Below, piece by piece: positions 21,643-30,746 of a DNA stretch of 64,000 nt. How positions within the stretch are numbered: position 1 is the first letter of the stretch; every line of letters starts with the position of its first letter. Below the pieces are notes generated by a model that made no database searches, was not told the DNA's origin, and was given only the letters and a program-made list of their open reading frames with translations. The translations under genes were made by a program, and so were the position numbers. The DNA is from Nonomuraea turkmeniaca (GTDB lineage: Bacteria; Actinomycetota; Actinomycetes; Streptosporangiales; Streptosporangiaceae), in assembly GCF_005889735.1 (NCBI RefSeq), contig NZ_VCKY01000015.1, positions 19,268 through 83,267 of the forward strand, in the 5' to 3' direction.

Positions 21643-23370
21643 TCAGTGGGATTCGCGGCCGACGGCGTCGCCGCTGGAACCGATGAGGAAGTCGAGGTCG
21701 GCTCCGCGGTCGGCCTGGGTGACGTGGTCGACGTAGAGGCGTTCCCAGCCGCGGGCGGGTGCGGCGTGGCCGATCGCGACCGGCGGCCTGGCGTTCAGCT
21801 CGGCGTCCGGGATGTCCACGTCCAGCCGGCGGGCGGCCACGTCGAGCACGATCGGGTCGCCGGTGCGCACCTTCGCCAGCGGGCCGCCGGCCGCCGCCTC
21901 GGGCGCGGTGTGCAGCACGACCGTGCCGTACGCGGTGCCGCTCATGCGGGCGTCGCTGATGCGCACCATGTCGCGTACGCCCTTGGCCAGGAGCTTCTGC
22001 GGCAGTGGCAGGTTGCCGACCTCCGGCATGCCCGGGTAGCCCTTGGGCCCGCAGCCGCGCAGCACCAGCACGGACGTCTCGTCCACGTCCAGGCCGGGTG
22101 AGTCGAGGCGGGCGTACACGTCCTCGACGCTGTCGAAGACGACGGCCCGGCCGCGGTGCCGCAGCAGCTCGGGCGAGGCCGCGGCGGGCTTGATCACGGC
22201 GCCGCCGGGCGCGAGGTTGCCGCGGAGGACGGCGATGCCGGCGTCGGGCAGGAGCGGGTCGCTGCGCCGCCTGATGACGGTCTCGTCCCAGATCTCGGCT
22301 CCGGCGAGGTGCTCGACCAGCGGCCGCCCGGTGACGGTGATCGCGGCGGCGTCGAGCAGGTCCTCGACCTCCTTGAGCACGGCGGCCAGCCCGCCCGCCC
22401 TGAACAGGTCGTCCATGAGGTGCCGCCCGGCGGGCTGGAGGTCGACGAGCAGCGGCACCCCGGCGCCGGTGCGGTCGAAGTCGTCCAGGGTGAGGTCCAC
22501 GCCGAGCCGCCCGGCGACGGCCAGCAGGTGAACGACCGCGTTCGTCGAGCCGCCGACGGCGGCCAGCGTCACGATGGCGTTGCGGAACGAGCCCTTGGTC
22601 ATGACCTGGCTCGGACGGCGGCCCTGCTTGACGAGGTCCACGGCGAGTCGGCCGGTCTCATGGGAGCGTTCGAGCAGGCGGCTGTCAGGGGCGGGCGTGC
22701 CGGCGGTGCCGGGCAGTGTCATGCCGAGCGCCTCGGCCAGGCAGGCCATCGTGGAGGCGGTGCCCATGGTGTTGCAGTGGCCGCGGCTGCGGATCATGGA
22801 CGATTCGGACTGCAGGAACGCCTCGCGGGAGAGCGTCCCGGCGCGTACCTCCTCGCTGAGCCGCCACACGTCGGTGCCGCAGCCGAGCGGCGCGCCGCGG
22901 AAGTGCCCGGTCAGCATCGGCCCGCCGGGCATCACGACGGCGGGGAGGTCCACGGAGGCGGCGGCCATGAGCAGCGACGGGATGGTCTTGTCGCAGCCGC
23001 CGAGCAGCACCACGCCGTCGATGGGGTTGGCGCGCAGCATCTCCTCGGTGGCCATGGCGGCCAGGTTGCGCCAGAGCATCGCGGTCGGGCGCACGTTCGA
23101 CTCGCCGAGCGAGACGACGGGCAGGTTGAGCGGTACGCCGCCGGCCTCCCACACGCCGTTCATGACACTCTGCGCCACCTCGTCGAGGTGGGAGTTGCAG
23201 GGGGTGAGGTCGGAGGCGGTGTTCGCGATCGCGATGTGCGGGCGGTCACCCTCGAACGCCTCGCGCGGCAGCCCGCGCCGCATCCAGGCCCGATGGATGT
23301 AGGAGTTCCGGTCGTTTCCCGAGTACCAGCGCGAACTCCTGAACTCCATATTTGGCACCTTATCGGTCAT
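21643..23370 (-). CDS. IlvD/Edd-family sugar-acid dehydratase
   Basis: A 575-residue Fe-S dehydratase. Three cysteine motifs expected to bind the [2Fe-2S] cluster are present: [16 protein letters not shown] and [11 protein letters not shown]. The substrate-side serine loop is [10 protein letters not shown]. The overall pattern ([25 protein letters not shown]) is closer to L-arabonate, D-xylonate and related sugar-acid dehydratases than to the isoleucine/valine enzyme, and no other ilv gene is nearby. The start at 23370 has a weak site; an ATG at 23349 (MEFRSSRW) is an alternative. It is divergent from phosphoketolase, 41 bp away, so the two promoters must overlap. Substrate inferred only. Confidence 0.87.
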   Translation of the reverse strand: MTDKVPNMEFRSSRWYSGNDRNSYIHRAWMRRGLPREAFEGDRPHIAIANTASDLTPCNSHLDEVAQSVMNGVWEAGGVPLNLPVVSLGESNVRPTAMLWRNLAAMATEEMLRANPIDGVVLLGGCDKTIPSLLMAAASVDLPAVVMPGGPMLTGHFRGAPLGCGTDVWRLSEEVRAGTLSREAFLQSESSMIRSRGHCNTMGTASTMACLAEALGMTLPGTAGTPAPDSRLLERSHETGRLAVDLVKQGRRPSQVMTKGSFRNAIVTLAAVGGSTNAVVHLLAVAGRLGVDLTLDDFDRTGAGVPLLVDLQPAGRHLMDDLFRAGGLAAVLKEVEDLLDAAAITVTGRPLVEHLAGAEIWDETVIRRRSDPLLPDAGIAVLRGNLAPGGAVIKPAAASPELLRHRGRAVVFDSVEDVYARLDSPGLDVDETSVLVLRGCGPKGYPGMPEVGNLPLPQKLLAKGVRDMVRISDARMSGTAYGTVVLHTAPEAAAGGPLAKVRTGDPIVLDVAARRLDVDIPDAELNARPPVAIGHAAPARGWERLYVDHVTQADRGADLDFLIGSSGDAVGRESH

Positions 23371-23411
23371 TTGGGGGATTCAGCGTGTTCTGTGGAGGAA
23401 GCAGCAGGGAC

Positions 23412-25715
23412 ATGGACCATATAGACGCGTACTGGCGGGCGGCCAACTACCTGTCCGTCGGGCAGATCTACCTGCTGGACAATCCGCTGCTCGCCGAGCC
23501 GCTGCGCCCGGAGCACATCAAGCCGCGCCTGCTCGGCCACTGGGGCACCACGCCGGGGCTGAACTTCTGCTTCGCCCATCTCAACCGGGTGATCAAGGAG
23601 CGGGACCAGGACATGATCTACATCGCCGGGCCCGGTCACGGCGGCCCGGCGGCCGTGGCGCACGCGTGGCTGGAGGGCTCGTACTCCGAGCGCTATCCGG
23701 ACGTCTCGCAGGACGTCGAGGGCATGCGGCGGTTGTTCCGGCAGTTCTCCTTCCCCGGCGGCATCCCGAGCCACGTGGCGCCGGAGACGCCGGGCTCGAT
23801 CCACGAGGGCGGCGAGCTGGGGTACGCGCTCGCCCACGCCCACGGCGCCGCGTTCGACAACCCGGACCTGGTGGTGGCGTGCGTCATCGGGGACGGCGAG
23901 GCCGAGACCGGCCCGCTGGCCGCGAGCTGGCACTCCAACAAGTTCATGGATCGCCGCCGCGATGGCGTGGTGCTGCCGATCCTGCACCTCAACGGCTACA
24001 AGATCGCCAACCCGACCGTGCTCGCCCGCATTCCCGAGCAGGACCTCCTCAAGCTCATGGAGGGCTACGGCTACCTCCCGCACGTGGTCGGTCCCGACCA
24101 CCAGGAGATGGCCGGCGCCCTGGACGCCGCGTTCGACCAGATGGCCGCCTACAAGAGCGGCGAGGCCGACCGGCTGCCGATGATCATCCTGCGGACGCCG
24201 AAGGGCTGGACCGGGCCGCGCGAGGTGGACGGCAAGCCGGTCGAGGGAACGTGGCGCGCCCACCAGGTGCCGCTGGCCAAGGTCCGCGACAACCCGGCCC
24301 ACCTGGCCATGCTCGAGGAGTGGATGCGCTCGTACCGCCCCGAGGAGCTGTTCGACGGCGGCGGCCGGCCGAACCAGGACATCCTCGGCATGGTGCCGCG
24401 GGGGACCCGCAGGATGAGCGCGAACCCGCACGCCAACGGCGGCGAGCTGATGGAGCCGCTGCGGCTGCCGGACTTCCGCAGGCACGCGATCGAGGTCAAG
24501 TCGCCCGCCGCACAGACGACCGAACCGACCCGCGTGCTCGGTGAGTTCCTGCGGGACGTGATCGCGGCGAACCCGCGCACGTTCCGGCTGATGGGGCCGG
24601 ACGAGACCGCCTCCAACCGGCTGCAGGCCGTGTTCGAGACCACCGACCGGGCGTGGGACGCCGAGGTGCTGCCGACCGACGAGAACCTCGGCCCGGGCGG
24701 GCGCGTGATGGAGGTGCTGTCCGAGCACCTGTGCCAGGGCTGGCTGGAAGGTTATCTGCTGACCGGGCGGCACGGGCTGTTCAACTGCTACGAGGCGTTC
24801 ATCCACATCGTGGACGCCATGTTCAACCAGCACGCCAAGTGGCTGGAGTCGTCGCAGAAGATCTCGTGGCGGCGTCCGGTGGCGTCGCTGACGTACCTGC
24901 TCTCGTCGCACGTGTGGCGGCAGGACCACAACGGCTTCAGCCACCAGGACCCGGGCTTCCTGGACGTGGTCGCCAACAAGAAGGCGTCCGTGGTGCGGGT
25001 CTACCTGCCGCCGGACGCCAACACGCTGCTGTCCGTCGGCGACCACTGCCTGCGCTCCCGCGACTACGTCAACGTGATCGTCGCCGGGAAACAGCCGGTC
25101 CTGGACCTGTTCACCATGGACGAGGCGATCGCGCACAACACGCGCGGGCTCGGCATCCTGCCGTGGGCCTCCACCGACGAGGGCGTGGAGCCGGACGTGG
25201 TGCTGGCCTGCGCGGGGGACGTGCCGACCATGGAGACGCTGGCCGCCGCGGCGCTCATCCGCGAGCACCTGCCCGAGCTGCGGGTCCGGGTGATCAACGT
25301 GGTGGACCTGATGCGGCTGCAGCCGGCGACGGAGCATCCGCACGGCATGCCGGACGCCGAGTTCGACACGCTGTTCACGACGGACCGGCCGATCGTCTTC
25401 AACTTCCACGGCTACCCGTCGCTCATCCACCAGCTCACCTACCGCCGGCACGGGCACGGCAACCTGCACGTGCGCGGGTACAAGGAGGAGGGCACCACGA
25501 CGACGCCGTTCGACATGGCGATGATGAACGACATCGACCGCTACCACCTGGTCATGGACGTCATCGACCGCGTCCCCGGCCTCGGCTCCAAGGCGGCGCA
25601 CCTGCGGCAGCGGATGAGCGACGCCCGGCTGCACGCCCGCGCCTACACGCGCGAGTACGGCGAGGACCCCGTGGAGATCAGCTCGTGGACATGGCCTGTC
25701 GCAAACAGCCGGTAA
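23412..25715 (+). CDS. xfp: Xylulose-5-phosphate/fructose-6-phosphate phosphoketolase
   Basis: A 767-residue thiamine-diphosphate enzyme that splits xylulose-5-phosphate (and often fructose-6-phosphate) into acetyl phosphate and a C3 or C4 sugar phosphate. The N-terminus [20 protein letters not shown] and [11 protein letters not shown] are family signatures. [16 protein letters not shown] and the TPP/Mg motif [12 protein letters not shown] follow, then the second-half [18 protein letters not shown]. The ATG at 23412 follows AGGGA; the frame is open to 23352, overlapping the divergent gene's start. No acetate kinase gene is adjacent. Slightly short at the N-terminus compared with lactic-bacterial enzymes but complete in motifs. 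Confidence 0.95.
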   Translation: MDHIDAYWRAANYLSVGQIYLLDNPLLAEPLRPEHIKPRLLGHWGTTPGLNFCFAHLNRVIKERDQDMIYIAGPGHGGPAAVAHAWLEGSYSERYPDVSQDVEGMRRLFRQFSFPGGIPSHVAPETPGSIHEGGELGYALAHAHGAAFDNPDLVVACVIGDGEAETGPLAASWHSNKFMDRRRDGVVLPILHLNGYKIANPTVLARIPEQDLLKLMEGYGYLPHVVGPDHQEMAGALDAAFDQMAAYKSGEADRLPMIILRTPKGWTGPREVDGKPVEGTWRAHQVPLAKVRDNPAHLAMLEEWMRSYRPEELFDGGGRPNQDILGMVPRGTRRMSANPHANGGELMEPLRLPDFRRHAIEVKSPAAQTTEPTRVLGEFLRDVIAANPRTFRLMGPDETASNRLQAVFETTDRAWDAEVLPTDENLGPGGRVMEVLSEHLCQGWLEGYLLTGRHGLFNCYEAFIHIVDAMFNQHAKWLESSQKISWRRPVASLTYLLSSHVWRQDHNGFSHQDPGFLDVVANKKASVVRVYLPPDANTLLSVGDHCLRSRDYVNVIVAGKQPVLDLFTMDEAIAHNTRGLGILPWASTDEGVEPDVVLACAGDVPTMETLAAAALIREHLPELRVRVINVVDLMRLQPATEHPHGMPDAEFDTLFTTDRPIVFNFHGYPSLIHQLTYRRHGHGNLHVRGYKEEGTTTTPFDMAMMNDIDRYHLVMDVIDRVPGLGSKAAHLRQRMSDARLHARAYTREYGEDPVEISSWTWPVANSR

Positions 25716-25777
25716 GTCACCGACCGGCCGATTGGTAGGGTGGTCCGGAAACTGGTTGAACAGAACACAGGTGGGGC

Positions 25778-26263
25778 ATGGTGGAGGTCGAACAAACAGC
25801 ACTGCCGGGCATCGGACTGCGACACGACTTCACCACCCGGGCAGGCCAACGGGTAGGCGTCGTGTCCCACCGCACCGGCCGCCGGGACCTGGTGATCTAC
25901 GACGAGGACGACCCCGACCGCGCCTGCCAGACGGTCAAACTGAACGACGAGGAGGCCGACGCCCTGGTGGAGCTGCTCGGTGCCCCGCGCATCGTGCAGC
26001 GGCTCAACCAGCTGCACCAGCAGGTGGAGGGCCTGGTCAGCGTGCAGCTGCCGATCCCGCCCGGCTCCCCGTACGCGGGCCGCCCCATGGGAGAGGCCCG
26101 CGTCCGCACCCGCACCGGCGCCTCCATCGTCGCCGTCGTGCGCGGCGGGCGGGTGTTCGCCAGTCCCGGCCCCGACTTCGTGTTCCACGAGGGCGACGTC
26201 GTGGTCGTCGTGGGCAGTGAGGACAGCACCGCCGAGGTGGCCGACATCCTGGCGAACGGGTAG
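25778..26263 (+). CDS. Regulatory TrkA-C (RCK_C) subunit of a cation/proton antiporter
   Basis: A 161-residue cytoplasmic protein (KhtT-like). Residues about 5-75 form an N-terminal domain (GIGLRHDFTTRAGQRVGVVS). Residues 85-160 are an RCK_C/TrkA-C domain with the hallmark IVAVVRGGRVFASPGPDFVF and EGDVVVVVGSEDS. Such subunits bind nucleotides or c-di-AMP and gate a membrane partner. The next gene, 8 bp downstream, is that partner, a CPA2 antiporter. A start site follows GGTGGGGC. Confidence 0.9.
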   Translation: MVEVEQTALPGIGLRHDFTTRAGQRVGVVSHRTGRRDLVIYDEDDPDRACQTVKLNDEEADALVELLGAPRIVQRLNQLHQQVEGLVSVQLPIPPGSPYAGRPMGEARVRTRTGASIVAVVRGGRVFASPGPDFVFHEGDVVVVVGSEDSTAEVADILANG

Positions 26264-26271
26264 GGCCGCGG

Positions 26272-27432
26272 GTGCACGAAACCGCGGTTCTCTTTCTGGA
26301 ATTCGGTGCTGTCCTCCTGGGCCTTGGCGTGCTGGGCGCGCTGGCCCTGCGCATCGGCATCTCCCCCATCCCGCTCTACCTGATCGCCGGCCTGGCGTTC
26401 GGGACCGGCGGCGTGCTGCCGCTGGCGACCAGCGAGGAGTTCATCTCCGTCGGCGCCGAGCTCGGCGTGGTGTTGCTGCTGCTGACGCTGGGCCTGGAGT
26501 ACAACGCCGACGAGCTGGTCACAAGCCTGACCAGCAACGCCCGCGCGGGCCTCGTCGACCTGGTGCTCAACGCCGCGCCCGGCGCCATCTGCGCGCTGCT
26601 GCTGGGCTGGGGGCCGGTCGCGGCCGTGGCCATGGCGGGCGTCACCTATGCCACCTCCTCGGGGATCACCGCCAAGGTGCTGTCCGACCTGGGGTGGATA
26701 GGCAACAGGGAGACGCCGACGGTGCTGTCGCTGCTGGTGTTCGAGGACCTGACGATGGCGATCTACCTGCCGGTGCTGACGACCGTGCTGGCCGGGCTGA
26801 GCCTGGCGAGCGGGGCGATCTCGGTCGGCATCGCGCTGGTGACCGTGACCGTGGTGCTGGTCGTGGCATTACGGTTCGGCAGGTTCATCGAGGCGTTCGT
26901 GTCCAGCCCGAGCTCCGAGGTGCTGCTGCTCAAGGTGGTCGGGCTCGCCCTGCTGGTGGCCGGGCTGGCACAGCAGCTGCAGGTGTCGGCGGCGGTGGGC
27001 GCGTTCCTGGTGGGGATCGCGCTGTCCGGGGAGCTGGCCGAGGGCGCGCAGGCGCTGCTGGCGCCGCTGCGGGACCTGTTCGCGGCGGTGTTCTTCGTCT
27101 TCTTCGGACTCCAGACCGATCCGGCGAAGATCCTTCCTGTGGCCGGCCTGGCCGCGCTGCTGGCGCTGGTCAGCATGGTGACCAAGCTCCTCACCGGCGC
27201 GTACGCGGCCCGACGGGCCGGCATCGGCAGAGCCGGACGGGCGCGGGCGGGCATCGCGCTCATCCCGCGCGGCGAGTTCAACATCGTGATCGCCGGGCTG
27301 GCGGTCGGCGCGGGCGCGCACCCCGACCTGGGGGCGCTGGCGGCGGCGTACGTGCTCATCCTGGCGGCGTTCGGCCCGCTCGCCGCCAAGCTCGTGCAAC
27401 CCTTCATCACGGCCATTGCGAAGCGGGCCTGA
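26272..27432 (+). CDS. CPA2-family cation/H+ antiporter, KhtU-like
   Basis: A 386-residue integral membrane protein of the Na+/H+ (or K+/H+) exchanger fold. Start GTG at 26272. About 11-12 hydrophobic segments; LLLLTLGLEYNADEL near residue 65-80, the LLVFEDLTMAIYLPVL segment and the FFVFFGLQTDP segment are typical of CPA2/KefB-type transporters. With the RCK_C subunit just upstream it forms a two-component K+ or Na+ efflux system for pH and osmotic homeostasis. No C-terminal RCK domain is fused, in keeping with the separate regulatory subunit. Ion specificity is inferred. Confidence 0.9.
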   Translation: MHETAVLFLEFGAVLLGLGVLGALALRIGISPIPLYLIAGLAFGTGGVLPLATSEEFISVGAELGVVLLLLTLGLEYNADELVTSLTSNARAGLVDLVLNAAPGAICALLLGWGPVAAVAMAGVTYATSSGITAKVLSDLGWIGNRETPTVLSLLVFEDLTMAIYLPVLTTVLAGLSLASGAISVGIALVTVTVVLVVALRFGRFIEAFVSSPSSEVLLLKVVGLALLVAGLAQQLQVSAAVGAFLVGIALSGELAEGAQALLAPLRDLFAAVFFVFFGLQTDPAKILPVAGLAALLALVSMVTKLLTGAYAARRAGIGRAGRARAGIALIPRGEFNIVIAGLAVGAGAHPDLGALAAAYVLILAAFGPLAAKLVQPFITAIAKRA

Positions 27433-27443
27433 TCCGATAGCTT
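27416..27443 (+). promoter_or_regulatory. Promoter candidate for the pentapeptide-repeat gene
   Basis: TTGCGA (27416-27421) and TAGCTT (27438-27443) are 16 bp apart, overlapping the end of the antiporter gene. The start point would fall at the GTG at 27450, so the transcript may be leaderless; no ribosome binding site is visible. Confidence 0.4.
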
Positions 27444-27449
27444 GTTCGT

Positions 27450-28061
27450 GTGGCCAACAGGAGACCCACCTTTCCCATCGAGCGCACGATCGGCGCGGCC
27501 GACTGGGACGACCCTCTGGAGCTGACCGGCGAGAGCTACCGGAGGGTCCTGTTCCAGGATGTCGACATGACGGAGCTGCTCGACCGCGGCTCGTCGTTCG
27601 AGGAGTGCACGTTCGGCAACGTGCGGTTCAACGTGTCGGAGCACGATGACGCGCAGTTCCTCAACTGCACGTTCATCGGCTGCTCCTTCTTCGACGCGAC
27701 GTTCAGGGGGTGCAAGATCACCGGGAGCGTGTTCGAGGGGTGCACGTACGGACTGCTGAAGGTGGAGGGCGGCGACTGGTCGTACGTCGCCCTGCCCGGC
27801 GCGGACCTGCGCGGCAGCTCCATCGACGGCGTCCGGCTGCGTGAGGCCGATCTGAGCGGAGCCCGGCTCGAAGGTGCCGAGCTGCGGCGGGCGGACCTGT
27901 CGGGGGCGTGGCTGCGCGGGGCCGATCTCACCAAGTGCGACCTGCGCGGCAGCGATCTGAGCACGCTGGACCTGCAGCAGATCACACTCAAGGACGCGAT
28001 CATCGATCCGTTCCAGGCGACGGTCGTGGCCGCGGCGCTGGGCCTGGTCGTCCGCGAATAA
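27450..28061 (+). CDS. Pentapeptide-repeat protein
   Basis: A 203-residue protein. From about residue 45 it consists of pentapeptide repeats of the A(D/N)LXX type: FEECTFGNVRFN, FIGCSFFDATFRGCKITGSV, then ADLRGSSIDGVRLREADLSG and ADLSGAWLRGADLTKCDL. Such proteins fold as a right-handed quadrilateral beta-helix. Length and the end (IIDPFQATVVAAALGLVV) recall Qnr/MfpA proteins that mimic DNA and protect gyrase from quinolones, but many pentapeptide proteins have other roles, so this is only a possibility. The GTG start has no site. It lies 17 bp downstream of the antiporter gene. Confidence 0.85.
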   Translation: MANRRPTFPIERTIGAADWDDPLELTGESYRRVLFQDVDMTELLDRGSSFEECTFGNVRFNVSEHDDAQFLNCTFIGCSFFDATFRGCKITGSVFEGCTYGLLKVEGGDWSYVALPGADLRGSSIDGVRLREADLSGARLEGAELRRADLSGAWLRGADLTKCDLRGSDLSTLDLQQITLKDAIIDPFQATVVAAALGLVVRE

Positions 28062-28068
28062 GCGGCCG

Positions 28069-28926
28069 TTACGCGGTGACGGCGCGCAGGGCGCCCGGGT
28101 GGCGGCCGGTGAGGCGGTCGAGCGCGGCCGACGTGGCCGCGTCCGCGGGCAGGTAGACGAGGAGCTGCTGCTCGCCGCCGTCGAGGTCGAGCACCTCGCG
28201 GGCCAGTCGCAGCTCGCCGGCGTCCGGGTGGGCGAGCCGTTCGACGGCCGCCATCCGCACCGGCTCGGGCGGCCCGGACAGCCGCTCGGCGAAGGCGTCG
28301 CCCGCGGCGAACGACAGCTCGGAGACGAGCTCGGCCGCGTACTCGTCACCATGGCCGATCTCCAGGCGCAGGACGGCGGCGTGCTCGTCGGCCACCTTGT
28401 CCCACTCCGGGTAGGCGGTCCTGGCCCGCACGTCGGCGAACACGTACTTGATCAGGCTGGGCGGGTCGCCGTCCAGCAGCCCGACGGGGCCGAAGATCCG
28501 CTCGTAGCCGCTGGTGCGGGCGACCACCTCGCCCAGCCGGTTGACCACGGCGGCGGGCGCGGGCTCCAGCCGGTCGAGCACCGCCAGCACGGTGGGCCGC
28601 ACGGTACGGGCCGGCCCCTGGTAGGCCGAGGGGCACAGCCCGATGGCGCCGCTGGCGATCTTGTTGAGGTTGCGGAGGTGGATCCGCTCCTCCGGCGTCA
28701 TGCGCAGCGCGTCGGCGAGCGCGGTGAGCACCTGCATGGACGGATTGCGGTCGCGGCCCTGCTCCAGCCTGGTCAGGTATTCGACGCTCACCCCGGCCAC
28801 CGTGGCCAGCTCCGACCGGCGCAGCCCCGGCGTGCGCCGCCGGGGCCCGTCGGGCAGCCCGACGTCGGCCGGCTTGAGCGCCTCGCGGCGGGCCCGCAGG
28901 AACGCACCCAGCTCGTTATCGCTCAC
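28069..28926 (-). CDS. XRE-family transcriptional regulator with MmyB-like ligand-binding domain
   Basis: A 285-residue regulator. Residues 5-85 form a helix-turn-helix domain (RRTPGLRRSELATVAGVSVEYLTRLEQGRD), the RR.PGLRREELA pattern typical of this actinobacterial family. The rest is the MmyB-type domain, which may bind a small ligand (VVNRLGEVVARTSGYERIF, GDEYAAELV). The GTG start at 28926 has a strong GGAGGAGG site. It is divergent from the FMN reductase gene; regulators of this family commonly control an adjacent short-chain dehydrogenase or reductase, so the FMN reductase and aldo/keto reductase are likely targets. Confidence 0.92.
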   Translation of the reverse strand: MSDNELGAFLRARREALKPADVGLPDGPRRRTPGLRRSELATVAGVSVEYLTRLEQGRDRNPSMQVLTALADALRMTPEERIHLRNLNKIASGAIGLCPSAYQGPARTVRPTVLAVLDRLEPAPAAVVNRLGEVVARTSGYERIFGPVGLLDGDPPSLIKYVFADVRARTAYPEWDKVADEHAAVLRLEIGHGDEYAAELVSELSFAAGDAFAERLSGPPEPVRMAAVERLAHPDAGELRLAREVLDLDGGEQQLLVYLPADAATSAALDRLTGRHPGALRAVTA

Positions 28927-29029
28927 CGGGCCTCCTCCGTCGGCCCGGTGAGCAGGCTGCTGTGTCTCATGGTCCGCTCCCTCCGGTCGCTCACGTGCCG
29001 AGTGTACGAGGGCCGCCCCGCCCTATCGT

Positions 29030-29044
29030 GGCCCTGCCAGGGCC
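29030..29044. promoter_or_regulatory. 15-bp palindrome at the start point of the FMN reductase gene
   Basis: GGCCCTGCCAGGGCC is a perfect palindrome with 7-bp arms around one central base. It directly follows a TATCGT -10 candidate (29024-29029), so a bound protein would block initiation. The divergent XRE regulator is the obvious candidate ligand. Confidence 0.45.
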
Positions 29045-29095
29045 AGTCTCCGCCCGGCCTTCCTCGGCTGCGCGACAGGCAGCAGGTTGGACGGC

Positions 29096-29689
29096 ATGAC
29101 GAACATGAAACTCGCGGTGATCATCGGCAGCGTTCGCGAGGGCCGTTCCGGCCCCACGATCGCGAGGTGGTTCGCCGGACAAGCACAGCAGCACGGCCTG
29201 TTCGACGTGGACGTCCTCGACGTGGCGGACACGCCGCTGCCGGTCGAGCTGCCCGCCTCCGCCGAGGAGCTCTTCGACGCGGACGGCCGTCCCGAGGACC
29301 TCAGGCGGCTGGCCGCGCGGCTGGAAGGGGCGGACGCGTACGTGGTGGTGACGCCCGAGTACAACCACAGCTTCCCCGCCTCGCTCAAGCACCTCATCGA
29401 CTGGCACCCCGTCCAGTGGCAGGCCAAGCCCGTCGCGCTGGTGTCGTACGGCGGCTTCGGCGGCGGCCTGCGCGCGGCCGAGCACCTGCGGCAGGTCTTC
29501 TGCGAGATGCACGCCGTCACCATCCGCAACTGGATCAGCTTCGACCAGCACTGGGCCCGGTTCGACGCCGAGGGGCGGCTGGTGGATCCTGAAGGGCCGG
29601 AGAGCGCGGCCAAGGCCATGATGGACCAGCTCGGCTGGTGGAGCAGGGTGTTGCGGGACGCCCGCCTGGCCACGCCGTACCAGGCCTGA
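29096..29689 (+). CDS. NADPH-dependent FMN reductase
   Basis: A 197-residue flavodoxin-fold reductase. The N-terminal MKLAVIIGSVREGRSGPTIA is the phosphate-binding loop of FMN_red proteins, and VVVTPEYNHSFPASLKHLIDW is the second signature. Such enzymes reduce FMN, quinones or azo/nitro compounds with NADPH. The ATG at 29096 is preferred because the first beta strand begins nearly at once. The gene starts 170 bp from the divergent XRE regulator and is followed 23 bp later by an aldo/keto reductase gene, suggesting a redox-detoxification operon. Confidence 0.93.
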   Translation: MTNMKLAVIIGSVREGRSGPTIARWFAGQAQQHGLFDVDVLDVADTPLPVELPASAEELFDADGRPEDLRRLAARLEGADAYVVVTPEYNHSFPASLKHLIDWHPVQWQAKPVALVSYGGFGGGLRAAEHLRQVFCEMHAVTIRNWISFDQHWARFDAEGRLVDPEGPESAAKAMMDQLGWWSRVLRDARLATPYQA

Positions 29690-29712
29690 CTGTCATCGGA
29701 GGAGTGGACGTG

Positions 29713-30699
29713 ATGCGATACCGGTTGCTCGGCCGCACCGGCCTGCGGGTCTCGGAGTTGTTCCTGGGGGCGATGACGTTCCGCTCGGCGACGCCGGAGG
29801 TGCGGAGCATCATCGACGCGTACGCCGACGCGGGTGGCAACGTGGTCGACACGGCCTCGATGTACGGCGACAGCGAGAGCGTCGTCGGCGAGCTGCTGGA
29901 GGGGCGGCGGGATCGTTTCGTGCTGGCCAGCAAGTACACCGGCACCCGTGACCGCGGCGATCTCAACGCGGCCGGCAACCACCGTAAGAATCTGGTGCTG
30001 ACGCTGGAGCAGAGCCTGCGGCGGCTGCGTACCGACTACATCGATCTCTACTGGGTGCATGTATGGGACCGGCACACCCCGATCGAGGAGACGATGCGGG
30101 CGCTGGACGACGTGGTGCGGTCGGGGAAAGTGCTCTATGTCGGCATATCGGATGCTCCGGCGTGGCTGGTCAGCCGGGCCAACACGGTCGCCGAGTTCCG
30201 GGGGTGGACGCCGTTCGCGGGGTTGCAGGTGCCGTACAGCCTGCTTCGCAGGGATGTGGAGCGGGAGCTGCTGCCGATGGCGGAGGCGTACGGGATGAGC
30301 GTGGCGGCGTGGGGGTCGCTGGAGCGCGGGGTGTTGTCCGGCCGGTACAACGAGCCGGGGGCGCGGGCGTCTCGGGTGTCGCCGGGCTCGCTCGGCGAGC
30401 GTGACCTGGCGGCGGCGCGGGCGGTGGTCGAGGTGGCCGGGGAGCTGGGGGTCACGGCGTCGCAGGTGGCGCTGGCGTGGGTGATACGGCGGGGCGTCCA
30501 CCCGATCGTGGGAACCAGCAGCGCCGAGCAGCTCAAGGACAACCTCGGGGCGTCGGGGCCGGCGCTGCCCGATGAGGCGGTGCGGCGGCTGGAGTCGGCG
30601 GTGGAGTTCGAGCTCGGCTTCCCCCGGGACTTCGTCGAGGCGTGCGACCGCAGCCCGGAGCTGTACGGCGACGCCGTCCACCGCCTCGACGGCCGCTGA
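29713..30699 (+). CDS. Aldo/keto reductase
   Basis: A 328-residue TIM-barrel NADPH-dependent reductase. The tetrad is complete: D46 (VVDTASMYG), Y51, K74 (LASKYTG) and H116 (LYWVHVWD). The first motif is MRYRLLGRTGLRVSELFLGA. The C-terminal NADPH region contains HPIVGTSSAEQLKDNL. A good GGAGGAG site precedes GTG/ATG at 29710/29713. It sits directly downstream of the FMN reductase gene and is probably co-transcribed. Substrate unknown. Confidence 0.94.
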   Translation: MRYRLLGRTGLRVSELFLGAMTFRSATPEVRSIIDAYADAGGNVVDTASMYGDSESVVGELLEGRRDRFVLASKYTGTRDRGDLNAAGNHRKNLVLTLEQSLRRLRTDYIDLYWVHVWDRHTPIEETMRALDDVVRSGKVLYVGISDAPAWLVSRANTVAEFRGWTPFAGLQVPYSLLRRDVERELLPMAEAYGMSVAAWGSLERGVLSGRYNEPGARASRVSPGSLGERDLAAARAVVEVAGELGVTASQVALAWVIRRGVHPIVGTSSAEQLKDNLGASGPALPDEAVRRLESAVEFELGFPRDFVEACDRSPELYGDAVHRLDGR

Positions 30700-30746
30700 C
30701 CCGCCCACCCGCGAACAGCCCGCCGCGCCGGGCGTGGGCGGGGTCA
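30697..30746. terminator. Shared terminator whose stem contains both stop codons
   Basis: TGACCCGCCCAC (30697-30708) pairs with GTGGGCGGGGTCA (30734-30746) with one bulged G. The left arm begins with the TGA of the aldo/keto reductase and the right arm ends in the stop (TCA on plus) of the convergent gene. A bidirectional terminator is likely. Confidence 0.6.

Noticed and set aside
23367..25802. 811-codon open frame antisense to phosphoketolase
   Set aside because: It mirrors the coding strand of a well-identified gene; high-G+C genes produce long antisense frames, and its composition (His/Arg/Val-rich) is typical of such shadows.
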